From contig CAMDZB010000006.1 in the NCBI GenBank assembly GCA_945910645.1, forward strand, positions 1-51,777: DNA of 51,777 nt. The letters run 5' to 3'. The stretch comes from an uncultured Spirochaetaceae bacterium (GTDB taxonomy: Bacteria > Spirochaetota > Spirochaetia > Sphaerochaetales > Sphaerochaetaceae). Positions within the stretch are counted from its first letter, which is position 1. Every line of letters starts with the position of its first letter. The notes beneath the pieces are model-generated. The model did not search any database. It had not been told where the DNA came from and worked only from the letters and a program-made list of their open reading frames with translations. Shown here in pieces: positions 17,131-25,696 of the stretch. Position numbers and translations under genes: made by a program.

Positions 17131-18538
17131 CAACCAATACACAATCCTCAGACGTCAGATAGACACAGAAGTTTTAAAGCTATTCTTCAACGGTACTCTT
17201 GAAAACGAAGTTGATAAACTACCGATACAGATCATCCCAAAGGATAGAAATCCAAGCAGATGCTGTATCTTTAAGGAAAGGGCTATGGTTCGTTACAGAA
17301 TCATGGCTCTACTTGGTATAAACATCGAGAAATACGACGATGAATATAAACCGCTAAAAGAGTATGTAGAAGAGATTCTAGAAAAGGATCCGGATGAGCT
17401 TCCAGTGCTCACTACAATCAGCGTAGGATGCCATGGATGTCCCCCAGAGCAGTATAGAATTTCGGATGCATGTAGAGGATGTTTTGCACGTCCTTGTGCC
17501 ACTAACTGTCCAAAGGATGCAATAGTATTTATTGGCGGTCAGGCACATATTATTGAAGAAAAATGTATCAAATGTGGAAAGTGCTACGGTGTATGTCCAT
17601 ACCACGCTGTACTACACCTTCCTGTGCCTTGCGAGGAGGCTTGTCCTGTAGCGGCTGTACATAAGAACGACGATGGTGTTGTTGAGATCGACCACGACAA
17701 GTGCATCAGCTGCGGAAAGTGTACAGTATCATGCCCATTTGGAGCTATTGCCGAACGCAGTGGACTCATGCCTGTTGCCAAGATGCTCAAGAACAACGAA
17801 AAGACCATCGCTATGATTGCACCAAGCATTGAGGGGCAATTCCCAGGCACTCTATCGCAGATCAAGTCTGCCCTGTTAAAGCTCGGCTTTACAAAGGTAG
17901 TTGAGGTTGCAAAGGGCGCAGAGATCACATCGATTAACGAGGCAAAAGAGGTTGCGGAGAAGATTGAGAAAGGCGAGGGTTACATGACCACAAGCTGCTG
18001 TCCTGCATACATTGGACTTATCAACAAGCACCTAACCTTCCTTAAGGACATACACTCAACTGCACGCACTCCTATGGGATACACAGCGGAGCTTTGTAAG
18101 AAGGAGTTCCCAGATTACAAAACAGTATTTGTAGGCCCATGCCTTGCAAAGAGAGTGGAGGGTGCATACACGCCAGAGGTAGACGGAGTGATCAACTTTG
18201 GAGAGCTTGCAGCGCTATTCCTTGCTCGCGATGTTGATGTTGCTAAGGAGCCTAAGGCTGACCTTGGTGAAACCGACTCGTTCAAGGACTGCAGAAACTT
18301 TGCCCTAACAGGTGGAGTTGCATCATGCGTGCTCTGTAGAGCTGTTGATAAGGATAAGGTGAGAACACTCTCGATCAACGGGCTTGATAAGAAGAACGTC
18401 AACCTTATGCGTACATGGGCAAAGAGACCACCAGAGGCAGATCTTGTAGAGGTGATGTGCTGTGAAGGCGGCTGTATCGCAGGTCCTGGCACCATCACAA
18501 AGCCGTCTCTTGCAATGAGACTCAGAGGAAAAGAGTAA
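17117..18538 (+). CDS. [FeFe] hydrogenase, group-B-like, with ferredoxin domains
   Basis: The 473-residue protein has several ferredoxin-type cysteine motifs (CRGCFARPCATNCP, CIKCGKCYGVCP, CISCGKCTVSCP). The H-cluster domain follows: L1 TSCCPAY (C294, C295), L2 GPCLAK (C342, K345) and L3 VMCCEGGCIAGPG (C448, C453). The TSCCP, GPC and CCEGGC variants differ from the classical group A motifs (TSCCPxW, MPC, ACPGGC) and fit the group B lineage, whose physiological role is unresolved. It probably disposes of or uses electrons as H2 in the cytoplasm. HydE/F/G maturases are not in the window. Confidence 0.92.
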   Translation: MLEINNQYTILRRQIDTEVLKLFFNGTLENEVDKLPIQIIPKDRNPSRCCIFKERAMVRYRIMALLGINIEKYDDEYKPLKEYVEEILEKDPDELPVLTTISVGCHGCPPEQYRISDACRGCFARPCATNCPKDAIVFIGGQAHIIEEKCIKCGKCYGVCPYHAVLHLPVPCEEACPVAAVHKNDDGVVEIDHDKCISCGKCTVSCPFGAIAERSGLMPVAKMLKNNEKTIAMIAPSIEGQFPGTLSQIKSALLKLGFTKVVEVAKGAEITSINEAKEVAEKIEKGEGYMTTSCCPAYIGLINKHLTFLKDIHSTARTPMGYTAELCKKEFPDYKTVFVGPCLAKRVEGAYTPEVDGVINFGELAALFLARDVDVAKEPKADLGETDSFKDCRNFALTGGVASCVLCRAVDKDKVRTLSINGLDKKNVNLMRTWAKRPPEADLVEVMCCEGGCIAGPGTITKPSLAMRLRGKE

Positions 18539-18555
18539 AATTTCAACAAAATTTA

Positions 18556-18583
18556 ACACTAATGTCATAAATTAGCGTTTTTT
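18556..18583 (+). terminator. probable terminator after the hydrogenase gene
   Basis: Stem ACACTAAT (18556-18563) / ATTAGCGT (18571-18578) with one mismatch, 7-nt loop, then a six-T run. Weaker than the other terminators here. Confidence 0.5.
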
Positions 18584-18620
18584 CGCAACTTTAGTCATAT
18601 GTAAGCACGGAGGTTTGCAT

Positions 18621-20015
18621 ATGGCTAAGATTGTATCTCACTACGTTTGTAGTGTTTGTGGACGCGTTGAGGATAAGCTGCTCGACGTGTGTCCAAGTTG
18701 TCAAAAATCAGGAACGTTTGAAAGGTCTGTCTATGAAGGTAACATAGGAAGCGTTGCGTACAGAAGAGAAAGGCGATCGTATCCGTCTGTCGGTAACATC
18801 AACTCGGAGCCACTCAAGAAGTTAAGTGAAATCAAGATTTTTGAGAATGTACGGTTTTCAACTGGGCTCTCAGAATTCGATAGAGTACTTGGTGGTGGTA
18901 TCATGAAGGGAAGTAGTGTGCTCTTAGGGGGCGAGCCTGGCATAGGAAAGTCGACTTTACTTCTAGAGACGATTTCGAACATCTCAAAGGATCATTCGGT
19001 TGTTTATATTTCTGGTGAAGAGACAGCCTCGCAGGTTAAAAGCAGGGCTGAAAGACTTGGAGTTGATACGGAGAGGATTAACATCTTTACCTCCACACGT
19101 CTTAGCAGTATCGTAGATCTTCTATGGAGGGAGAGACCCGATGTGATCGTGGTTGACTCTCTGCAAACGTTAGCCACATCTGATATAGATTCACCTCAGG
19201 GGTCATCCTCGCAGATTAAAGCCTGTACTTCATCGCTTACAGAGACAATTAAATTGCTAGGAACCACCGCTTTTTTAGTTGCACACATCACTAAGGAAGG
19301 TACTATTGCAGGCCCCAAGCTTGCGGAACACCTTGTGGATACTGTGTTGTATTTCGAGAGCGCTGAGGGGTTGCTACGCACCGTGAGGGCGCAGAAGAAC
19401 CGCTATGGATCGTCAGATGAGGTTGGCGTGTTTATTATGGGGGAGAAAGGACTCTCCTGCGTAAGTGACCCCTCTCTGGCCTTTGCAGTGGAAAGGGAGG
19501 GGGATCTTCCGCCTGGCATAGTAAATACAGCTGTGATTGAAGGAACGCGGGCGATCTTTGTTGAGCTTCAGGTGCTATCAACCCCGTCTAAGGGTCAAAA
19601 TAGACGCATCTACAGCGATAAAGTGGACACTAGCGCTGTTCAGCGCGTGGTGGCAATATTGGAGAACCAGGCGAATATCAACTTAGGGATGAGCGACATC
19701 TACGTGAACGTGGGAGGAGGAATGCATCTTACTGATCCACAGATTGAACTTGCGCTTGCCGCCGCAATTTACACATCGTACACGGGCATATCGCTTAAGG
19801 CGAAGGCTGTATTCTTCGGAGAGCTCACATTGATTGGTGAAATTAGAAAGGCGCAGTTTATCCAAAAACGCGTAAGGGTATCATCAAGTATGGGTTACAA
19901 CATCGGCGTATACAAGGGAGTATCCGAGGACGAGGAGGATGAGAGTGATGTTCATCACATCGAGATTTCAACGCTTAAGGATCTTAAAAAGATAATCGAT
20001 GAGCTCAGCAAGTGA
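18621..20015 (+). CDS. radA: DNA repair protein RadA
   Basis: The 465-residue protein has the N-terminal C4 zinc finger (CSVCG ... CPSC), Walker A GEPGIGKS (104-111), the RadA-specific KNRYGSSDE motif, and a C-terminal Lon-protease-like domain (IYVNVGGGMHLTDPQIELALA). RadA drives branch migration during recombinational repair. A CGGAGGT Shine-Dalgarno (18608-18614) favours ATG 18621 over the in-frame TTG at 18615. It converges with the cardiolipin synthase gene. Confidence 0.96.
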   Translation: MAKIVSHYVCSVCGRVEDKLLDVCPSCQKSGTFERSVYEGNIGSVAYRRERRSYPSVGNINSEPLKKLSEIKIFENVRFSTGLSEFDRVLGGGIMKGSSVLLGGEPGIGKSTLLLETISNISKDHSVVYISGEETASQVKSRAERLGVDTERINIFTSTRLSSIVDLLWRERPDVIVVDSLQTLATSDIDSPQGSSSQIKACTSSLTETIKLLGTTAFLVAHITKEGTIAGPKLAEHLVDTVLYFESAEGLLRTVRAQKNRYGSSDEVGVFIMGEKGLSCVSDPSLAFAVEREGDLPPGIVNTAVIEGTRAIFVELQVLSTPSKGQNRRIYSDKVDTSAVQRVVAILENQANINLGMSDIYVNVGGGMHLTDPQIELALAAAIYTSYTGISLKAKAVFFGELTLIGEIRKAQFIQKRVRVSSSMGYNIGVYKGVSEDEEDESDVHHIEISTLKDLKKIIDELSK

Positions 20016-20065
20016 TAGCGCCGAGTGTTGGTAGGGTCAACGTATGCTATTAGAACATAAGCGTA

Positions 20066-21619
20066 TTAGCAGAGCGGAATTATAAACCTAATCGCCATGC
20101 GCTTGATTTTAAACCAGAGGCTCTCTTTGAACTCCGTAACCTGTCTTGATTTCTCAAACAGCTCATCAAAGGTGCGTTTTACATCGGCGATGCTATCTGT
20201 GTTAAACAGCGCGGTTCCGCATTCAAAGTTGAGGTAGAATGAGCGGTAGTCGATGTTCACAGAGCCCACCGTTGCCACGTTGCCGTCTGCAAGGAGTAAC
20301 TTTGCGTGGAGGAATCCAGGAGTGTATGTATAGATTTTCACGTTGTTTTCTAAGAGCGTTTTAAAGTAGCTTTGCGTGATTGTATACACTATTTTCTTAT
20401 CAGGAATGCCCGGAACCACAATGCGCACATCTATTCCACTATTTGCCGCAAGTATCAACGCCTGTAGCGTCGCCTCATCGAGTGCAACGTATGGCGTTGA
20501 TATGTAAAAGTACTTCTTTGCGTTGCCAAGCATGCTTAAAAGCACATTACGGGCAAGGGGAATGTCATCAAACGGGGATGCGATAAAGAACTCATGGTAA
20601 CCGCTTGGGTGGATGTCGTTGCACTTTTCGGCTTCAGGAAGTGCAAACGGTTTACCTGTTGCAAACTCCCAGTCGTGAGTGAACACCTCAATTGCATCAT
20701 CCACAGCCTTACCTTTTATCATCACGCCCGTGTCGAACCAGTGGCCGTATGGCGAGTTGACGTTTATGTATTCATCGGCAAGGTTTATGCCTCCTGTGAA
20801 TCCCACGTATCCATCAACCACAACGATCTTACGGTGATTTCTAAAGTTGAGCGAGTAATCGAGGTGGAGTTTTACCCTGTTAAACGGTGCAACATCTATC
20901 TTGTTTTTGATGAGATTCCTAATGGTTTTGATGGAAAGGCGCCCTATGGTTCCCATGTCGTCGTATAGGATCTTTATTGTAACGCCTTCCTTAGCTTTTT
21001 TAAGTAGCACATCCTCAACGCGTTTCCAAAGGACGCCCTCTGCGATGATGTAGTACTCAATGAGGATGTAGTATTTGGCATTTTCTAGCGCTTTTATAAT
21101 CTCATCCCATGCATCTTCACCCTTTGAGAAGAACTTGCTCTCAGTTTCGCTATAGAGCGATGTCCCTAAGTTTTCTGCAATATATGATGCCGTACGGGCA
21201 AGGTTAGGATCCTCATTCTCAAGTTGGCTTCTGTTAACCTTTGATTTTTTGCTCTCCTTAAAGTTTATCTCTTCCTTGTAGTCCCTGCGTCTTCTGTAGG
21301 ACTTTCGCCACTTTTTTGGAAATGGTCGCTGGTTTGCGCATAGCACGTATAGGAGTCCTCCAAACGTGGGGGAGATAAAGAACAGCACCATCCAGTTGAT
21401 TCTGTATGCGTAGTCCATCTTCTCGTGTAAAAGTACGTAGACAAGCATTATTAAGGTTAGAATCTTGAGCGCATAAACGATGTTCTCAATCCATGTGTAT
21501 TGCTTGATTAGAAGTCCGTTAATATGAAGTAGAAGTAATACAGTTAGTATTATTTCAATTATGTAGATTACCACAAGGCGGAAAATCGCAGACGAGAGGA
21601 TTTTAGATAGTTTCTTCAT
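20066..21619 (-). CDS. cls: cardiolipin synthase (phospholipase D family)
   Basis: The 517-residue protein has three N-terminal hydrophobic segments within the first 95 residues and two HKD motifs: H262-R-K ... D269 and HAKLLLAD (H438). It condenses phosphatidylglycerol to cardiolipin at the inner membrane. Its probable promoter lies inside the 3' end of the upstream solute-binding lipoprotein gene, with 4 nt between that stop codon and its ATG, so it can be transcribed alone as well as by readthrough. Confidence 0.94.
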   Translation of the reverse strand: MKKLSKILSSAIFRLVVIYIIEIILTVLLLLHINGLLIKQYTWIENIVYALKILTLIMLVYVLLHEKMDYAYRINWMVLFFISPTFGGLLYVLCANQRPFPKKWRKSYRRRRDYKEEINFKESKKSKVNRSQLENEDPNLARTASYIAENLGTSLYSETESKFFSKGEDAWDEIIKALENAKYYILIEYYIIAEGVLWKRVEDVLLKKAKEGVTIKILYDDMGTIGRLSIKTIRNLIKNKIDVAPFNRVKLHLDYSLNFRNHRKIVVVDGYVGFTGGINLADEYINVNSPYGHWFDTGVMIKGKAVDDAIEVFTHDWEFATGKPFALPEAEKCNDIHPSGYHEFFIASPFDDIPLARNVLLSMLGNAKKYFYISTPYVALDEATLQALILAANSGIDVRIVVPGIPDKKIVYTITQSYFKTLLENNVKIYTYTPGFLHAKLLLADGNVATVGSVNIDYRSFYLNFECGTALFNTDSIADVKRTFDELFEKSRQVTEFKESLWFKIKRMAIRFIIPLC

Positions 21620-21623
21620 ATAT

Positions 21624-22670
21624 TTATATTATATCACCATCACCAAATGTCTCAACATCAAAAAAGATCTTGTAGAACGTCCTGAGTTCATCGTTTAAAT
21701 CAAACGTCACGTATTGAGGATAGAGCGTGCCTAAAAGCCAGAGGATCCCGAGTACCTCAGATGAGCCTGGAGGGAATCCCATGTTCTCATAGGGGTAGTG
21801 AGGGAAGAAGTAATATGCTCCGCGCTTTATCACATCCATATTAGAAAGCACAGGTGATGTATTCACTATCTCCTTATCCACAAGAGGTGAAAATATTATC
21901 ACATCAGGATTGTAGAGGAAGAACTCCTCTTCTGTGTAGTATGGCGCGTATGAGCGAGTGTCAAGTACTGTGGTTGTCGCTATGTTGTTTGAGCACATGT
22001 CGATTGACGATGAGAAGTATGAATCCTTAACAAACACGCGTTTTGCCGTGCGCCCCGAGAGGAAAAGAACATCCTTCTTCTCGCAATGCTTCAGCGTTTC
22101 ATCCCTTAGAGTAAAAGTGCGATTGATGTAGTTTTCAACCTCGATTGCCTTACTATTTGCACCTAAAAGGGCTCCAACTCGCCTATAGATTGACGCTATG
22201 TTGCTCTCATCCATCGTAAGGTGAATAAAGGGGATTCCTGTTGTCTCTGTGAACCTGTCCATGTCCTCTTTTGACGTAGGTTTGAGCTGTCCAATGTCGA
22301 TTACAGCATCTGGTGAAATTTTGATTAGATCCTCAAGGTTTACACGGCTATCAGGACCGTAGATTCGCCCGAGTAAGGGAAGGGATAGATACTTCTCTTT
22401 GATGATTGATTTTTCACTCTCAAGCCAGGGTTCTGCAATGCCTACAAGCGCGTCAGGACTGAGGGTATACACGATACCCTGGGAGATACGCCCAGATACC
22501 GCCACCTTTTTTAACGTTTTAGGAAGGATCACTTCACGTCCGCTGTCGTCCTTAAAGATCATGTAGCCATCTTTTATGTCCTGATTTGATGCCTCATCAC
22601 GCTTTGAACAGCTTAGAGGCGTAAAGATGAGGGCGATACAAATGGTGAGTATAAGCGTCTTACTTTTCAT
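21624..22670 (-). CDS. ABC solute-binding lipoprotein (iron-siderophore/B12 BtuF-FepB type)
   Basis: From ATG 22670 the 348-residue protein has a signal peptide ending in the lipobox PLSC (C near residue 21). A helical-backbone periplasmic-binding domain follows, with typical strings (DDSGREVILP near the start, PDAVIDIG, YNPDVIIFSP, GFPPGSSEVLGILWL). The open frame extends to 22730, but that would overlap rarA by 71 nt and hide the signal peptide. It overlaps the rarA end by 11 nt. No permease or ATPase gene is nearby, so it must share a transporter encoded elsewhere. The ligand (Fe chelate or corrinoid) is inferred only from the family. Confidence 0.82.
   Translation of the reverse strand: MKSKTLILTICIALIFTPLSCSKRDEASNQDIKDGYMIFKDDSGREVILPKTLKKVAVSGRISQGIVYTLSPDALVGIAEPWLESEKSIIKEKYLSLPLLGRIYGPDSRVNLEDLIKISPDAVIDIGQLKPTSKEDMDRFTETTGIPFIHLTMDESNIASIYRRVGALLGANSKAIEVENYINRTFTLRDETLKHCEKKDVLFLSGRTAKRVFVKDSYFSSSIDMCSNNIATTTVLDTRSYAPYYTEEEFFLYNPDVIIFSPLVDKEIVNTSPVLSNMDVIKRGAYYFFPHYPYENMGFPPGSSEVLGILWLLGTLYPQYVTFDLNDELRTFYKIFFDVETFGDGDII
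21628..21655 (-). promoter_or_regulatory. cls: internal promoter for cls (leaderless)
   Basis: Minus strand TTGAGA (21655-21650), 16-nt spacer, TATAAT (21633-21628), 8 nt before the cls ATG. It overlaps the last codons of the upstream gene, and no Shine-Dalgarno is seen. Confidence 0.5.
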
Positions 22671-23982
22671 CGCTATCAATTTCTGGATTAATTTTTCTAA
22701 ACGCCTCTCTGATCTTTGCCTCCCATCCATTATTAGACGGTGTGTAGAAGTGAGAGCCTAAAAGCGAATCAGGGAGATACTGCTGCTCAACATAGTGATT
22801 CGGGTAGTTATGAGGATACTTGTAGTCCTTGCCGTCTCCGAATGCATCCTTATCCCTGTTTGCATCCCTAAGGTGAATAGGAACATCCTCAGGACGAGCG
22901 GTACGCTTTGCCGCACTCTCTGCATCAAAGTATCCGTTAACGCTGTCGCTCTTCGGGCATAGCGATAGATACAATGCTGCATGAGCAAGGTGATACTTGC
23001 CCTCAGGAAGTCCAACTCTGTCGAATGCACGAGCATCTGCCTCAACTATGCTCACAGCATTAGGGGATGCCATGCCGATGTCCTCAGACGCAAGTATTAA
23101 CATACGGCGAAATATAAAGCGAGGATCCTCACCGCTTATGATCATACGGGCAAGCCAGTAGAGGGCAGCATCGCTATCGCTTCCACGCATCGATTTAATA
23201 AATGCGCTGATTGTGTCGTAGTGAGCATCTCCATCCTTGTCGTAGATGAGCGAGAGGTTCTGAACGCTGTTTTTTGCATCCTCAAGCGTGATGTGTTTAA
23301 CGCCATCAACCTTCTCTGTAGTTTTAATGAGGAATTCAAGCGCATTAAGCAGGTTTCTTGCATCCCCGTGTGAGGTTTTAACAAGGTGATCTATTGCATC
23401 ATCGTCAACTCTGATGTCGAGCCTGCCATATCCCTTGTTTTTATCACTAAGCGCGCGTTTTGCGATTGTGCGTAAGTCGTCATCGCTTAAGGATTCGAGC
23501 ATGAATACGCGTGAACGTGAAAGCAAAGCGGAGTTGATCGAAAAATATGGATTTTCCGTCGTTGCGCCTATTAGGATGAGCGTTCCGTTCTCCACGTGGT
23601 AGAGGAGGGCATCCTGATGTGCCTTGTTCCAGCGGTGTATCTCATCCACAAAAAGCACCGTACGCTGATCGTAGAGGTTGTATCTCTCAATCGCGTTGTC
23701 TATCTCCTTTTTAAGGTCTGCACTGCCCGAAAGTACCGCATTTAGCGATGAAAAATGCGATGATGTATGGTTTGCAATGATGTTAGCAAGCGTGGTTTTG
23801 CCGCTTCCTGGAGGGCCTGCGAGAATGATAGACGACAGCGCGTCGTTCTTAATCGCCTTGTATAGCACGGAATTCTCATCAAGGATGTGGTGCTGACCTA
23901 CAAATTCATCAAGCGTAGTTGGCCTCATTCTATGTGCAAGAGGTTCGATGCTTGTTTTGCCTTGAAACAGTCCTTTATCCAT
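22660..23982 (-). CDS. rarA: replication-associated recombination protein RarA (MgsA)
   Basis: About 440 residues: an AAA+ ATPase with the RarA opening (LAHRMRPTTLDEFVGQHHIL), Walker A GPPGSGKT, Walker B FVDEIHRWN, then the C-terminal tetramerisation region (MRGSDSDAALYWLARMI; PEDVPIHLRDAN). It acts at stalled replication forks. The start ATG 23982 shares its A with the upstream stop (TGATG); a GTG three bases earlier is in frame but less likely. Confidence 0.95.
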   Translation of the reverse strand: MDKGLFQGKTSIEPLAHRMRPTTLDEFVGQHHILDENSVLYKAIKNDALSSIILAGPPGSGKTTLANIIANHTSSHFSSLNAVLSGSADLKKEIDNAIERYNLYDQRTVLFVDEIHRWNKAHQDALLYHVENGTLILIGATTENPYFSINSALLSRSRVFMLESLSDDDLRTIAKRALSDKNKGYGRLDIRVDDDAIDHLVKTSHGDARNLLNALEFLIKTTEKVDGVKHITLEDAKNSVQNLSLIYDKDGDAHYDTISAFIKSMRGSDSDAALYWLARMIISGEDPRFIFRRMLILASEDIGMASPNAVSIVEADARAFDRVGLPEGKYHLAHAALYLSLCPKSDSVNGYFDAESAAKRTARPEDVPIHLRDANRDKDAFGDGKDYKYPHNYPNHYVEQQYLPDSLLGSHFYTPSNNGWEAKIREAFRKINPEIDSDEK

Positions 23983-24701
23983 CACATTTCCGCCTGTATT
24001 TTTGCTATATCTTCACCGATTGAAAGCTCTGTCTTCCACTTGGCGTAGAAGAGCTCTGTTGTAACATCGAGAAGCGATATGTCTTTTTGAACTTCAAGCT
24101 GTGAGAGGTTCGATATGTCTTTGATGTTTTCAATGCTTGCTCTCCATTCGTTGTATGTTGAGAATATGCCGTCCCATTCCGAGTAGATGTCTTTATCATT
24201 GTAAAGCTTATCAAGCGATGTTCTGATGGCTGATTTGATGGTGCTTTGATACTTTGAAAGCGTGTAGTCCACAAGGGAGCCGTCGCTTATGTAAATTTGG
24301 AACGTATCCGAGTTCAACTGTTCGCGTAGTATGAGGTGAAGGTAGGTATTTTGTACGTCGCTTGAGAGTTCACGCATCGTCGCTTCAATCTTATCCGTAA
24401 TATCCTCAATCCTGTTTGACATCTGAGGAATCTCGTTTTTGTGGATGTAGATGGGCTCTGATTCTCTGATGATATCTGATGATTTTAACGAAAGCTTCTG
24501 CGAGCGCTGGAATGCATATGATGAGGTGGTCTCTTGAATGGCTCTCACCTTGAGTATGAAGTTCTGTTTTTCGCTTCCTGTATACTCGTTCCAGCTCTTG
24601 ATACGGACAGGTTTCTCCGATGCACATGAGGTTAGAATTGCCACGAGTAGGATAGTGATAATTTGTATAAAACATACAGTAATACGTTTTTTGTTATGCA
24701 T
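23982..24701 (-). CDS. uncharacterised lipoprotein
   Basis: The 239-residue protein (from ATG 24701) has a signal peptide ending in a lipobox LTSC, then a mostly helical, charged region with no motif I recognise. It is the first gene of a minus-strand operon with rarA, a solute-binding lipoprotein and cls. The annotated start is favoured because a longer frame to 24722 would begin inside the -10 box. Probably anchored in the periplasm or outer membrane; function unknown. Confidence 0.75.
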   Translation of the reverse strand: MHNKKRITVCFIQIITILLVAILTSCASEKPVRIKSWNEYTGSEKQNFILKVRAIQETTSSYAFQRSQKLSLKSSDIIRESEPIYIHKNEIPQMSNRIEDITDKIEATMRELSSDVQNTYLHLILREQLNSDTFQIYISDGSLVDYTLSKYQSTIKSAIRTSLDKLYNDKDIYSEWDGIFSTYNEWRASIENIKDISNLSQLEVQKDISLLDVTTELFYAKWKTELSIGEDIAKIQAEM

Positions 24702-24710
24702 CCTTATTTG

Positions 24711-24716
24711 ATTATA
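24711..24716 (-). promoter_or_regulatory. -10 box of the lipoprotein-rarA operon
   Basis: TATAAT on the minus strand, 9 nt upstream of ATG 24701. No good -35 is seen (TTTATA at 17 nt). The short gap predicts a leader of about 3 nt. Confidence 0.4.
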
Positions 24717-24766
24717 ATTCAAAGAACGGTTAATATAAAAGATAGAAAATTTAGGGAAGATTAAAA

Positions 24767-25405
24767 ATGACCATTGAAAAAAGACAAAACGTATCCATAG
24801 TACTTAATGCACTCGTTGTGTGCTTTGTGATCTATTCATCGATATTTAACCTGATTGAGGACGGCTGGGGATTCTTCCAGTACTACACGGAGCTCAGCAA
24901 CCTGTTTGGCGGTATCACATCGGCAATCTGCCTTTATCACTTCATCGCTCGTAAGCGTGGAAAGATTGATAAGATTCCAGGTTGGTGTACAGAGTTTAAG
25001 TTCTACGCAGTATGCTGTTTGATGCTTACATTCCTTGTTGTTGTAACAGTTCTTGCTCCTGAGAAGGGCGGATGGTATGGATATAGAACAATGCTGTTCG
25101 GAAAAACATCAATCTGCACTCACTTCCTCACGCCTCTTACAATCACAGCATCGTTTATCTTCTTCGATACAGAAAACATAAAGAAGAGTCCATTTAGGGC
25201 TATCATCCCAACGCTACTATACGCTGTTGTTGTGATTATATTAAATGTAGCACGCCTACTCACGGGGCCTTATTTCTTCTTACACGTCTATGAGCAGCCA
25301 ATCTACATGACCCTGGTTTGGATGGTGGTAATCCTTGGCATTGATGCACTAATCGTACTTGTTATATCCAAGCTTAAGAAGCATTTTACGCCAAAAAACA
25401 GCTAA
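24767..25405 (+). CDS. Pr6Pr-family integral membrane protein
   Basis: The 212-residue protein has about six transmembrane helices and the family pattern of polar residues between them (FFQYYTELSNLFGGI near helix 2; TMLFGKTSICTHFLTPL in the middle; GPYFFLHVYEQP before helix 6). This matches the Pr6Pr/FAR-17a-AIG1-like families, which may be membrane hydrolases or transferases in other organisms; the bacterial role is unknown. A Shine-Dalgarno (AGGGAAG) precedes the ATG. It diverges from the lipoprotein-rarA operon. Confidence 0.7.
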   Translation: MTIEKRQNVSIVLNALVVCFVIYSSIFNLIEDGWGFFQYYTELSNLFGGITSAICLYHFIARKRGKIDKIPGWCTEFKFYAVCCLMLTFLVVVTVLAPEKGGWYGYRTMLFGKTSICTHFLTPLTITASFIFFDTENIKKSPFRAIIPTLLYAVVVIILNVARLLTGPYFFLHVYEQPIYMTLVWMVVILGIDALIVLVISKLKKHFTPKNS

Positions 25406-25443
25406 GTAAGCAGTGCATTGTTGCGGGATAGTGTATTATTGAC

Positions 25444-25471
25444 TTGTAGAAGTTGATTGATATATTATAAT
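25444..25471 (+). promoter_or_regulatory. promoter of the 58-aa basic protein gene
   Basis: TTGTAG (25444-25449), 16-nt spacer, TATAAT (25466-25471); an overlapping alternative is TTGACT (25439-25444) with TATATT (25461-25466). The leader of about 30 nt contains AAGGAGA. Confidence 0.6.
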
Positions 25472-25507
25472 TAGGTTAAATCATATTGTAATTAAGGAGA
25501 CATAATA

Positions 25508-25684
25508 ATGGCAGCATCAGGAACAATTTCTAAAAACGCACGCCGTGAAGGTGCAAAAGTTCTCACAAGCAGATGGGGTGGCACAATCGCTATGAAGTCT
25601 GTATTTGAAAACGGCAGACTAAGACACGTTGCATATTGTTCAAAGACAGGTAACACAGCACGCCGTCCAAAAGACTTAATGTAA
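25508..25684 (+). CDS. small basic protein of unknown function (58 aa)
   Basis: ATG 25508 follows a near-perfect AAGGAGA Shine-Dalgarno and a good promoter, so this short frame is real. The protein begins MAASGTISKNARREGAK and ends GNTARRPKDLM, with one cysteine (YCSKTG) and many Arg/Lys residues. I do not recognise the family. Size and charge suggest nucleic-acid or ribosome binding, but no known ribosomal protein pattern fits. Codon use is of the highly expressed type. The next gene starts 12 nt later and could be cotranscribed. Confidence 0.8.
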   Translation: MAASGTISKNARREGAKVLTSRWGGTIAMKSVFENGRLRHVAYCSKTGNTARRPKDLM

Positions 25685-25696
25685 TTAGGGATTGAA

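Noticed and set aside
20016-20065. Hairpin between convergent radA and cls as bidirectional terminator
   Set aside because: Only a 7-bp stem with two wobbles and no T run on either side.
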